Shown: piece after piece, positions 20,172 to 29,413 of the stretch
Position numbering within the stretch: the stretch's first letter is position 1
How the letters are laid out: every line of letters starts with the position of its first letter
Assembly: GCA_003427395.1 (NCBI GenBank)
Contig: BFEA01000183.1
Coordinates: 773,287-802,699, forward strand
Direction of reading: 5' to 3'
DNA: 29,413 nucleotides
Origin: Chara braunii
Taxonomy: Eukaryota; Streptophyta; Charophyceae; Charales; Characeae
Program-made: the position numbers and the translations under genes
Notes under the pieces: generated by a model
Told to the model about the DNA's origin: nothing
What the model saw: only the letters and a program-made list of their open reading frames with translations
The model's database searches: none

Positions 20172-20231
20172 CGTGTCGATCAATTAGAGAGATCGACACG
20201 TGTCATGATTCAAGCAAGCGGGAGCTTGCTT
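20172..20231. other. Two adjacent perfect hairpins next to the inverted-arm element
   Basis: CGTGTCGATC at 20172-20181 pairs with 20191-20200 (9-base loop). AAGCAAGC at 20212-20219 pairs with 20224-20231 (4-base loop). They lie between the open frame ending at 20026 and the inverted arm starting at about 20259. Confidence 0.8.
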
Positions 20232-20258
20232 AAGATTGGAACCCCCTGGGCATCACAT

Positions 20259-21469
20259 ATGTGACTAACCAATTTCTGTTCCACGCGATTTTCTGCGCGA
20301 TGACAATGAGGGGTCCTAGGATGGGAAGGTTGGGCCAATTACGGGAGATCGGGATTGAGAGGAAATTGCATCGGTGTCCTCGCTTCTTCGTCTTTCTGCG
20401 TCGCTTCTTTTTGGATGGCTGGGTTCAGGGTTGGGCAAGTCCTGGGATGATCGGTTAAGTGGCGCACCGGCGTGCGCTCAAGTAATATTGGTTGACATCG
20501 CTTCGTTCTTGTTCTGATTCAGAATTTAGGCGCGGAGGCTGCGCGAGAAATTTTGCTTCATTTTTAATTTCTTTTTCGAATCTTGTCGAGCCTTCATGGC
20601 TCTCGGAACTTAGGACTTTCTTCTCCGAATTTGTGTTTTTTGCATTTTCGCATTAAATAGGAATTTTGGAATTTTGGAATTTAGGATTCCCTTTTGCTGC
20701 GCAACGCCTTCTGCTTGCGCACTTCTTTTTGGCGGATGCAAAAGAGCTCTGATTAGTCGGCGCCCTTAATCCTGCGAGTAACCATAATTTTTGGCGGGCG
20801 CCATGGTAACTATATCTTTCTTCTTGAGCTTCGTCTTTCCCGCTCTCTCCTTTTCTTTTTGTTGTGGCTGTCTAGCCCGCGGGTTGCATGATCGGATCGA
20901 TGCGTGGAGAGTGGCTACGTCCCCCACGCCGCGGTCTGGCCATGCAAGACGTAGGCGCTCCCTCTCCTAATCTCTCGTCTAAGTCCTTGCAATTCCGTGT
21001 TCTTCGCGCTTGCATGCACACTATAAATTTCGGCTGCGCGATTAGATAGCTCTCTTAACCGGTTGCTGGAAGCTCGGGGTAGCGCGATCAGTGAGGTTCG
21101 GCTCACGAGCGAAGTAAGAGGTAAGTTGAAGTGGGAGTCGGACGACCCGACGAGCTGGTGCCGAATGCGCGGGGTTGACGCGTGGGGCTACGACGGACTG
21201 TAGCGCACGGGCGAACCTGACCGGTGCAGGAGGACTAAGCGGGGTGATGACTTCGTGGGTTGGTGCGAGACGACGGACTGTCCTCATCGGAGAGAGAGAG
21301 AGGAAGAGAGAGAGCTGAGGTTGATGGACGTGGATTTGCAATTTTCTTTGTCTTGTCTCCCTTTTTACTTTTGTACATAAGTTTTGATCTCGGCTTAGGG
21401 CGACTCACCCATCTTTTGTTTTGGTAATCTTTGCCTTGGCTTCCGCCTGCGCCTATTTTGCGATTGATC
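20259..21469 (+). repeat. Left arm of a long inverted repeat (about 1.2 kb)
   Basis: The sequence matches the reverse complement of 22963-24162. The outer end reads ATGTGACTAACCAATTT and the inner end GCGATTGATC. The inner half is almost identical to its partner (a 57-base inner segment differs at one position), whereas the outer half has more substitutions and small indels. Open frames in the arms mirror each other and have no recognised domain, so they are probably not genes. Confidence 0.9.
21022..21028 (+). promoter_or_regulatory. Inward-facing TATA box, left arm
   Basis: TATAAAT lies in a GC-rich context, followed about 90 bases on by AGAG|GTAAGT at 21117-21126, a strong splice-donor match. 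Both are conserved in the right arm. Confidence 0.45.
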
Positions 21470-22962
21470 TTGATCTCGGTTATTGTGTGTTTTGCCGAAT
21501 GAATTGATGAAAGGATGATATGTTTGTCGTTTTTGTCTAACCATCATCATTGCTTGTCACTTTGATCCACTGATAGTAGGAAGTTCTGGTGTTGTGGCGA
21601 TGTCTGATGTGTGATGACACCTTGCATGCTCGGAGATGATTGNTGAGTNCTTAGATGATTGGGTAGTACCNANAACACGTGACGATTTTGCATGAGGGAT
21701 TAAACGNTCGNTTTGGCAGCCAATAGNCCCGGGTGCAAGCGAANACCTCGTGTGGATACNCGTAAGCGNGCTCTGAATCGCGCGGCCTACACGTGTCCAC
21801 GCGCAGCGAGTCGCAATCATTGACGAACCTGGTATCCGTGGCATCAGGATAGGCGAGGGATTTTCCACTATGCCGCAATGACAAGATGTCGGACACGTGG
21901 GACTCANAGTACTTCGAGCCGTGGGTAGAAGAGGAGTATCGTAGGCGGAGATACCCGGAATTTCCCTGCTTAACCGAGAACCGGTTGTGCCCTAGGGAGT
22001 TTCACTGTGCCGTAACCAGTGATCCAAGGTGCCCCGATTTCCCAACCACGTATAACACCCAATACTTCATAACCCCGGGCTTCATCGTTATCGCTACCAA
22101 TTTCCCTCCCTTCCGTCTCCTCCATCCATATCACCAACTCACGGTGGTACCGTGGAATTCCATCGCCCTGTATTGGCCCCACACGCCGTGCAGGAACTGC
22201 AGACGACGTGGCCACCACCGAACCCCCGGAACATCGCAACCCAACCATAACGCGAGGCGACAGACGCCACGTGTTTGCACCCGAAGGCCCAACTCATAGG
22301 AATCGCAACCCTCACGAACGGGCCTCTTCCGAACCGCCGTCACCAAAACAGATGGATCACCCTCGATGCACCACGCATGCCATCTGCCTTATGCTGCACG
22401 ACAGCAACCGCCATCAGATCGGAGATAGCCCGCCCTTAGCCATATTGCATCTATGCCCCTGGACCCTTGCCATAGGAGATCTCAGTTCCGACCTGGGACT
22501 CCACCCCCACTTTCCCCAAAAATCCTTGGCACACCCCTTTTCGCACTTCCAGGCCCACATCCCACTCTGATCAGGAAGTCGCGTCGGGCGTGAGGTTAGG
22601 GCGTCACAGGGAGGAGACCTTGGAAACTTTCGAGATGCTGCCCCCCTCCACACTCTACACTCGGCATAAAATCGCGGCGAGAATCCCTCCCGCATGACTT
22701 TTCCAGCCCGCAAACTATGGTGTGGACCCCACTGGCCGGCGGCCTGGAAAAATTTGGGCGCCGCGGTGTTTTCCAGACCCCACTGCGCTTGGAAAGAGGT
22801 TGTGGAAATGGTGACGGGGCGTTTCTACATGGTCCACAGTCTGGGAATTCGACGCCGACCGGTTTCCAGACCCTTTCCAAGGAGGCAGCCAGTTGAGCAG
22901 GGGGGCGGCATGTCCATCAGTTTCCAGACGCGGGCTTCATGGCGTGGACCATGCACCCTTGC
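21470..22962. other. Interior of the inverted-arm element, no recognised gene
   Basis: Eleven ambiguous bases lie between 21643 and 21907. A Pro/Arg/His-rich open frame (21886-22299) has no recognised domain. The right part (22600-22940) carries TTTCCAG motifs at 22700, 22770, 22863 and 22921 and an inverted one at 22744. It may be a nested insert or captured DNA. Confidence 0.4.
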
Positions 22963-24162
22963 GATCAATCGCAAAACAGGCGCAGGCGGAAGCCAAGGCA
23001 AAGATTACCAAAACAAAAGATGGGTGAGTCGCCCTGAGCCGAGATCAAAACTTATGTACAAAAGTAAAGAGGGAGACAAGACAAAGAAAATTGCAAATCC
23101 ACGTCCATCAACCTCAACTCTCTCTCTTCCTCTCTCTCTCTCTCCTATGCGGACAGTCCGTCGTCTCGCACCAACCCACGAAGTCATCACCCCGCTTAGT
23201 CCTCCTGCACCGGTCAGGTTCGCCCGCGCGCTACAGTCCGTCGTAGCCCCACGCGTCAACCCCTCGCATTCGGCACCAGCTCGTCGGGTCGTCCGACTCC
23301 CGCTTCAACTTACCTCTTACTTCGCTCGTGAGCCGAACCTCACTGATCGCGCTACCCCGAGCTTCCAGCAACTAGTTAAGAGAGCTATCTAATCGCGCAG
23401 TCGAAATTTATAGCGTGCATGCAATCGTGAAGAACATGGAATTGCAAGGACTTAAAAGGGAGAATAGGAGAGCGAGCGCCTACGTCTTGCATGGCCAGAC
23501 CGCGGCGTGGGGGACGTAGCCACTCTCCACACATCGATCGGATCATGCAACCCGCGGGCTAGACAGCCACAGCAAAAAGAAAAGGAGAGAGCGGGAAAGA
23601 CGAAGCTCAAGAAGAAAGATAGAGTTACAATGGCGCCCACAAAAAATTACGGTTACTCCCACGATTAAGGGCGCCGACTAATCAGAGCTCTGTTGCATCC
23701 GCCAAAAAGAAGTGCACAAGCAGAAGGCGTTGCGCGACAAAAGGAATCCTAAATTCCAAAATTCCAGAATTCCTATTTAATGCGAAAATGCAAAAAGCAC
23801 AAATTCCGAGAAGAAAGTCCTAAGTTTCGAGAGCCATGAAGACTCGACAAGATTCGAAAAATAAATTAAAAAAGAAGCAAAATTTTTTGTGTGACCTCCG
23901 CCCCTAAATTCTAAATAAGAACAAGAACGAAGCGATGTCAATCAATATTACTCGCGCGCATGCTGGCGGGCCACTTAACCGACCATCCCAGGACTTGCCC
24001 AGACCTGAACCCAACCATCCGAAAAGAAGCGACGCAGAAAGACGAAGAAGCGAGGACACTGATGCAATTTCCTCTCTATCCCGATCTCCCATAATTGGCC
24101 CAACCTTCCCATCTTAGACCCCCTCATTGTCATCGCGCAGAACAAAAATTGGTTCGTCACAT
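22963..24162 (-). repeat. Right arm of the long inverted repeat (about 1.2 kb)
   Basis: This is the reverse complement of the left arm, with inner start GATCAATCGC and outer end GTCACAT at 24156-24162. Together with the 1,493-bp interior the arms span 3.9 kb. This is the form of a long-TIR DNA transposon (MULE or foldback type). No target-site duplication could be recognised at the outer ends. Confidence 0.9.
23406..23412 (-). promoter_or_regulatory. Inward-facing TATA box, right arm
   Basis: Minus-strand TATAAAT is the mirror of 21022-21028, and the downstream donor-like AGAGGTAAGTTGAAG is retained on the minus strand near 23306-23318. Confidence 0.45.
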
Positions 24163-25385
24163 CCCCCAGTTGTGCGAGAAGGTGTCCGCCCACGGGCCTT
24201 GTGATGGTTAGGGAACATAGTCGTCTCGATTATCCACCACTGTGGACCACTCGGACAAACCACCACTTTCCTTTCCAGGACGGTGTGCAGGGACGTTTCC
24301 TATTATGGACAATTTTGAAGTCAATATGCCGCAAAACTCACTCCACGGTGGGGTCCTTACGAACTATTTCCGGACTTTCCAAAATTCTTCCAATGTATTT
24401 TTTGGGCAGACTTCTTTTCCGGTGTAATTCCTGCGAGATCCCGGCCTTCATGAAATGACAACCGTCATCAAAAGATTGTAACAACAACGGAAACAGGTAA
24501 GTAACAATGAAAAATACACAATTTTCCAAAAAACAAATTGCGTTGAACTGACTACAACGCAAAAGAAAAGGCAGCTAGCTCAACACTAGGACGCGAGGGT
24601 AGGGGGCTTTATATTCGAGTTTGTTGAGTTTCTTTCAGGTTATTTTGTAAATTATTAAAACAACAACCGCGTGACTTTCCAGAAAAATAAACAACCGATG
24701 GATTTTCCTACGATTTTGCATCTCTGGTGTCGCGCTGTGTCCCATGTGATAGAAAACTCATCGTTGAGTTTGCCTGCTCAACGGTGCAAGTAGGTCGTGC
24801 AGGCAATGGGGCTTGTTAGACACTCCTCAAGCGCATAAATTCCCCGAGGATAAGAGGAACGGGGAATTCATCGTTCCACTTATCCTCGGGGAAGAAATTA
24901 AAAAAAAAAAGTGAAAACATTTCCTTGGTGATTCCTTGGGGATTCCTCGGGCTACAGCCATTTCGACGCATTCCCCAAGGGACCTCCCGAGGTCCCTCGG
25001 AGGTCGAGCATCCGGAAGAATCGGGGCGTCGACGGCAACTCTCTCAATGAAAATTTTCGAACTCAACTTGTCCATTGTTGTTCCTGGCGGCCTGTCGACG
25101 GACATCTTCAGTCGGCAACGTTCAACGTCATGAAATGGTCCGCCAACGTTCACTGTTGTCGGCCTGTCCGCCTCCACGACGTCTAGAAAGGGTTGTCTTG
25201 CGTCGGTGTCCTTGGCCCCGAGCGGGAAGGCGCCCAACAGTCGGCAGATTCGAAGACTTCAGCCGGCCCCCGCTTTCCCGATTGCGCAGTGTCTTCCGCG
25301 ACGGTATACATTACCCTTCGTTTGTCGTTATCTGCGATTGGCCGTTTGCAGCACTGTTCCTCGCCGTTTCCTGGACGTAAGAACA
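24163..25385. other. Noncoding stretch with strong hairpins
   Basis: No protein recognised. A 21-base stem with one mismatch joins 24841-24861 to 24872-24892 across a 10-base loop. Further complementary CCTTGGGG/CCCCAAGG and GGACCTC/GAGGTCC pairs follow to about 25010. The part from 25080 to 25380 is GC-rich without recognisable features. Confidence 0.5.
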
Positions 25386-25877
25386 CATGCATATGAATAG
25401 TAGAACAACCAAGTGTGAAACGGAACACTACAAAAAACATGAACTTGACAAAATGAGAGTGTGAGTAGTAACAACACATGCCCATGAGAAGTAGATCAGT
25501 CAAGTGGGAACCGGAATACTACCAAACGCATGAACTTGACAAAATGGGAGTGTGAGTGGTGAACACACATGTGTATGAGTAGTGGAACAACCAAGTGTGA
25601 AACGGAGTATTACCAAAGGCATGAACTTGACAAAATGAGGGTGTGAGTAGTGAAAGCACATGTACATGAGTAGAAGAACATCCAAGTGAGAACCGGAACA
25701 CTACCAAAGGCACGAACTTAAAAAAATGAGAGTGTGAGTAGTGAAAGCATATGTACATGAGTAGTAGAACAGCCAAGTGAGAACCGAAACACTACCAAAC
25801 GCACGAACTGCACAAAATGAGAGTGTGAGTAGTGAAAGCACGTACATGAGTAGTAGAACAACCAAGTGTGAAATGGA
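25386..25877 (+). repeat. 91-bp tandem repeat, about 5.4 copies
   Basis: The ATGAGAGTGTGAGTAGT core begins at 25453, 25544, 25635, 25726 and 25817, an exact 91-base step. Units are diverged by substitution but hardly by indel. Confidence 0.92.
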
Positions 25878-26168
25878 GCACTGTCATGTGAGAGATGGGT
25901 CATGCATGTGAGTGAGACTTGCTCAAACATATGCTTGAAGTTCATGAAGGCAACCAAGAATGCAATGAAACATCATCATGTGAGAGTTGAGTCATGCATT
26001 TGAGTGAGACTAGCTCAAACACATTTGAAGCTCATGAATACAACCAAGAATGAAACGGAATGCCATCATGTGAGAGTCGAGTCATGCATGTGAGTGAAAC
26101 TTGCTCAAACACATGCTTGAAGTTCATGCATGCAAACAAAAATGCAACGGAACATCATCATGTGAGAG
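25878..26168 (+). repeat. Second tandem family, 90-93-bp period, about 3.2 copies
   Basis: TCATGTGAGAG occurs at 25884, 25977, 26067 and 26158. Monomers share ACCAAGTGTGAAA or ACCAAGAATGAAA and CATGAGT-like words with the 91-bp family to the left, suggesting a common origin. Confidence 0.88.
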
Positions 26169-27700
26169 AATTGAGCAAAATAGGTGAAAGGAACCATCAA
26201 AACACTAGAACAAGCATGAACAAGAATTGCGATTTGCTCCTAAGTGAAGAAGTGGAGAAAAAAGAGTGAGTGTAACTCACCAAAATGCATGAAATATCAA
26301 GGGGAGAAGTAGCGATTCATATGGGAGTGAAGAAAAGGACAAAATAAGAGATAATCATAATCAAAATACTAGACTAAGCATAAACAAGAGTTGCGATTTG
26401 CTCCTAAGTGAAGAAGAGGGGAGAACGTGAGGAAAGAGTGAGTGTAACTCACCCAAATGCATGAAATCACAAGGGGGGAAGTAGCGCTTCACATGAGAGT
26501 GAAGAAATGGACTAAACAAGAGGTAATCATCACCAAAACACTATATTAAGCAAAAACAAGAATTGCGATTTGCTCCTAAGTGAAGAAGAGGAGAGAAAGT
26601 GAGAAAAGAATGAGTGTAACTCACCCAAATGCATGAAATCGCAAAGGGGGAAGTAGCGCTTCACATGGGAGTGAAGAAATGGACTAAACAAGAGGTAATC
26701 ATCACAAAACCACTAAAATAAGCAAAGACAAGAGTTACGATTCGCTCCTAAGTGAAGAAGAGGAAAAAAAGTGATAAAAGAATGAGTGTAACTCACCCAA
26801 ATGCATGAAATTTCAAGGGGGGGGAAGTAACGCTTCACATGGGAGTGAAGAAATGAACTAAACAAGAGGTAATAATCACTAAAACACTAGATTAAGCAAA
26901 AACAAGAGTTGCGATTTGCTCCTAAGTGACGAAAAGGAAAGAAAGTGAGAAAAGAATGAGTGTAACTCACCCAAATGCATGAAATTACAAGGGGGGAAGT
27001 AACGCTTCATATGGGAGTGAAGAAATGGACTAAACAAGAGATAATCATCACCAAAACACTAGATTAAGCAAAGACAAGAATTGCAATTTGCTCCTAAGTG
27101 AAGAAGAGGAGAGAAAGTGATAAAAGAGTGAGTGTAGCTCACCCAAATGCATGAAATCTCAAAGGGGGGGAAGTAGCGTTTCATATGGGAGTGAAGAAAA
27201 TGACAAAACAAGAGATAATCATCATCAAAATACTAGGCTAAACATAGACAAGAATTGCGATTTTCTCTTAAGTGAATAAGAGGGGAGAAAGTGAGGAAAG
27301 AGTGAGTGTAACTCACCCAAATGTATGAAATCACAAGGGGGGAAGCAACGCTTCACATGAGAGTGAAGAAATGGACTAAACAAGAGGTAATCATCACCAA
27401 AATACTAGATTAAGCAAAGACAAGAGTTGCGATTTGCTCCTAAGTGAAGAAGAGGAGAGAAAGTGATAAAAGAGTGAGTGTAACTCACCCAAATGCATAA
27501 AATCACAAGGGGGGAAGTAACGCTTCACATGGGAGTGAAGAAATTGACTAAACAAAAGGTAATTATCACCAAAATACTAGATTAAGCAAAGACAAGGGTT
27601 GCGATTTGCTCCTAAGTGAAGAAGAGGAGAGAAAGTGATAAAAGAGTGAGTGTAATTCACCCAAATGCATGAAATCACAAGAGGAGAGGAGTGATTCACA
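26169..27700 (+). repeat. Satellite array of about 172-bp monomers, about 9 copies
   Basis: The GCGATTTGCTCCTAAGTGAAG word (first 20 bases) recurs at about 26229, 26393, 26565, 26737, 26911, 27083, 27257, 27429 and 27601, giving spacings of 164, 172, 172, 174, 172, 174, 172 and 172. Each monomer keeps two short stems: GTGAGT-GTA-ACTCAC and CTTCAC-6-GTGAAG. Monomer size is close to a nucleosome repeat. No open frame is conserved. Confidence 0.93.
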
Positions 27701-27819
27701 TGAGAGTGAAAGATGAGCCAATGAGGAGATTATTACTAGTGAGAAGGATCCCTACCATCTACTCTAAGCTTAGGAAACTCCTATGGAGAGAGAGACAATG
27801 AAGAGAGAGAGAAAATGAA

Positions 27820-28085
27820 TGTAGATGAGAGACCATTGGAGGGTTAGGAGGAGAGAGATGAGAGGGGGGAGACGAAGAAGAAGAGAAATGAGAAGAAGAA
27901 GAAGGAGAAGAGGAGGAAGAAGAGGAGGAAGAAGAGGAGGAAGAAGAGGAGGAAGAGGAAGAAAAAGGAGAAAGAGGAAGAAAAAGAAGAAGAAAAAGAA
28001 GAAGAAGGAGAAGAAGAAGAAGAAGAAGAAGAAGAAGAAGAAGAAGAAGAAGAAGAAGAAGAAGAAGAAGAAGAATGAAGAATGA
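27820..28085 (+). repeat. Purine-rich (GAA)n/(GGA)n microsatellite
   Basis: It grades from AGAG-rich to GGAAGAAGA-type repeats (27890-27960) to pure GAA (about 28008-28075). Frames through it encode poly-Glu/Lys/Arg or poly-Ser/Leu/Phe and are artefacts of the repeat. Confidence 0.95.
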
Positions 28086-28787
28086 AGAAGGAAAAGAAGA
28101 AGAAGAAGAGGAAGAGGGGGAACCTCCTCCTTTCCACTCACCTCCTTGGTATCTTGGAGATGAAGCATCAACCTTGATGAAGCTTCTCCCCTCTTTGCAC
28201 AAGTACTACATTGGCTATGGCTTTCTCCTTCCTCAAGCCTTTCTCTCCTTCCTTTTTCAACCTTACCCAAGTTATGACAAACTTCTTCCGCTATGGCTAT
28301 GGAATCCTCCCCTCTAGGATGACTAATGAGACTCCTGCTAGCCTCTCTCCCTTCCTCATAGTCTGGGGGCTATGGCGGATCACCTCCCTAGGCCAGCCTC
28401 ACTACCACTAACCTCTAGAGCTCCCTCCACTATCTCACAATCTCCTCTAAGCTCCCAAACTGACAGGGGTTCCCATCTCCTCTCTCCAAGTGAAAAAGTG
28501 CTCCTATGAGTTCACTTGGGCAGCATGGACACTCCTCATGCAAATGTGAGTGTGGCGGACTGAATCCTCGGCTTATGTAGGCTGAAACCACCACTCCGGC
28601 CAGCCCATGGGCCTCCCCATGTGCCTTAAGGTGAACCGAGGTACCCCTAAGGCAAAATTCCACCACTAGGCCCTTCCGGAGGTACCCGAACCTCATTTTT
28701 GTCAAATACATGCAGTTTGAGTGGTTGGCACCAACTTGGATTGCCTCTTGACCTCCTTCAGCCTATTTTTCATTTTCAAAATGCTAC
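28086..28787. other. Noncoding stretch, weak similarity to the 9.6-kb region
   Basis: No gene recognised. The segment at 28357-28396 (CTCATAG...GGGGCTATGGCGGA...CTAGGCC) resembles 9648-9681, and both lie downstream of AAG-rich tracts, so both may be parts of one diverged repeat family. Confidence 0.35.
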
Positions 28788-29368
28788 CCCCTTGGGTTCT
28801 AATGCCCAAGGGGCAACCACACTTAAGAGAAAATAACCTAGTGGGCCTTTTTCTCGATTTTTTCAGTTTCTACCCCATTTTTGGCAGACCGAGGTACTTT
28901 CTCATGCCTCGGCTGGCTGAGATCCAAGGTCAACAACATTTCGTGCCACCCCCAAGTAGTCCTTGCTTCAAATTTGAGCCCCTAAGCTATCCTTTTCAAT
29001 TTTTTGTGCATCTGGCCCTCCTTTTGGGCCAAATGCACAATTTTGTTTTTTTCTCTTTTTTGTTTCTTTCCATTTTGGGCTGCCAACTCATTCCGGAGTT
29101 GGCCGTTTGGGTAGGTCTCATAAAAAACGACCATATTCCCTCCTCCATGGACATGAGGATCTGAATCTCAGATCCATGACCCAAAAGAAAACCGTTCATT
29201 TTCCCTTTCCATTTTCTCATGATTTTGCCTTTTTAATTCAGATTTTGTGGAGATATTGTCCCAAGGGTCATATCTCTGCAATCCGGAGCGCCCTCTTTGA
29301 ATCTTGGAGGGATGAGGTCTACGTAGGGACCTGCCAGTCCCTACTGTGCAGGTCCTAATAGACTGGCA
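28788..29368. repeat. Hairpin cluster in pyrimidine-rich noncoding DNA
   Basis: Stems are seen at 28788-28796 with 28805-28813, 29004-29018 with 29026-29040 (two mismatched positions), 29082-29089 with 29096-29103, and 29157-29164 with 29168-29175. Three overlapping 8-bp stems lie in 29323-29368. The segment at 29323-29344 matches 15432-15454 almost exactly, tying this block to the one at 14.4-16.1 kb. The sequence runs on to the window end without a gene. Confidence 0.75.
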
Positions 29369-29413
29369 CATTCTCCTCCACTCTTTTCTCCCCTTTTGTC
29401 TCTCTCTCCCTCC

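Larger units (their letters stand above)
20259..24162. mobile_element. Candidate long-TIR (MULE/foldback-like) element
   Basis: Two 1.2-kb inverted arms enclose an interior without transposase. Promoter-like elements in each arm point inward. Mutator-like elements can have long TIRs carrying promoters, and foldback elements have very long arms, so either is possible. The lack of a clear target duplication leaves open a non-transposon palindrome. Confidence 0.5.

Noticed and set aside
20224-20250. Possible Helitron 3' end (hairpin followed by CTGG)
   Set aside because: Spacing is loose, and no 5' TC end or Rep/helicase sequence is present; the adjacent inverted arms suggest a different type of element.
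21042-21341. 99-codon frame in the left arm and its mirror in the right arm (22694-23392)
   Set aside because: Conservation is explained by the near-identity of the arms at DNA level; the frame runs opposite to the TATA box and has no known domain.
20259-24162. Two solo LTRs in opposite orientation
   Set aside because: The arms do not start with TG and end with CA at the observed boundaries, and mirror-image spacing fits an inverted-repeat element better.
25386-27700. CRISPR-like array
   Set aside because: Repeats are contiguous tandem monomers of 91-172 bp without unique spacers, in a eukaryotic context.
27759-28270. Long poly-Glu/Lys and poly-Ser/Leu/Phe open frames
   Set aside because: They are translations of the GAA/GGA microsatellite in all frames.

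Overview
This is a repeat-dominated eukaryotic nuclear window, almost certainly from a plant-lineage genome. The evidence is three separate Ty3/gypsy pol remnants, two of them chromovirus-like with a C-terminal chromodomain, a LINE remnant, non-autonomous DNA transposons with clean target-site duplications, long satellite arrays, and an AT-rich block that encodes a piece of plastid rpoA. The style resembles large charophyte genomes such as Chara, but that is inference and not proven here. I find no intact host gene and no rRNA, tRNA or CRISPR array.

Layout. 1-6672: a Ty3/gypsy element whose 4,622-bp unit is repeated head to tail (1-2050 equals 4623-6672, with one difference noticed). Its pol is broken by an in-frame stop, a frameshift and a 784-bp hAT-like insertion with an 8-bp target duplication. 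Noncoding leader joins directly to the RNase H tail through a (GA)n tract plus 17 of the 19 bases of the Nextera transposon mosaic end, so this join is very probably a library or assembly artefact. The second copy ends at a single N. 6674-9155: a minus-strand LINE reverse transcriptase remnant, split by a 408-bp MITE-like element with a CTTAG duplication. 9156-10633: mixed noncoding sequence that includes a candidate LTR. 10634-14355: a minus-strand gypsy pol (protease, RT, RNase H, integrase, chromodomain) with many stops and shifts and a mutated RT active site. 14380-16390: pyrimidine-rich noncoding DNA studded with short perfect hairpins. 16393-17210: a third gypsy integrase fragment. 17211-17792: AT-rich plastid-like insert. 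17928-20026: a broken, unrecognised coding region. 20259-24162: a 3.9-kb palindrome-like element with 1.2-kb inverted arms, each carrying an inward-facing TATA box. 24163-25385: unassigned, with hairpins. 25386-27700: satellites of 91-bp and then 172-bp period. 27820-28085: (GAA)n. 28086-29413: more hairpin-rich noncoding DNA related to the 14.4-16.1 kb block.

The parts do not form a pathway. The window is nested transposons plus satellites. The most informative signals are structural: insertion duplications, inverted arms, hairpin-bearing repeats, an organelle insert, and sequence evidence of assembly chimerism.
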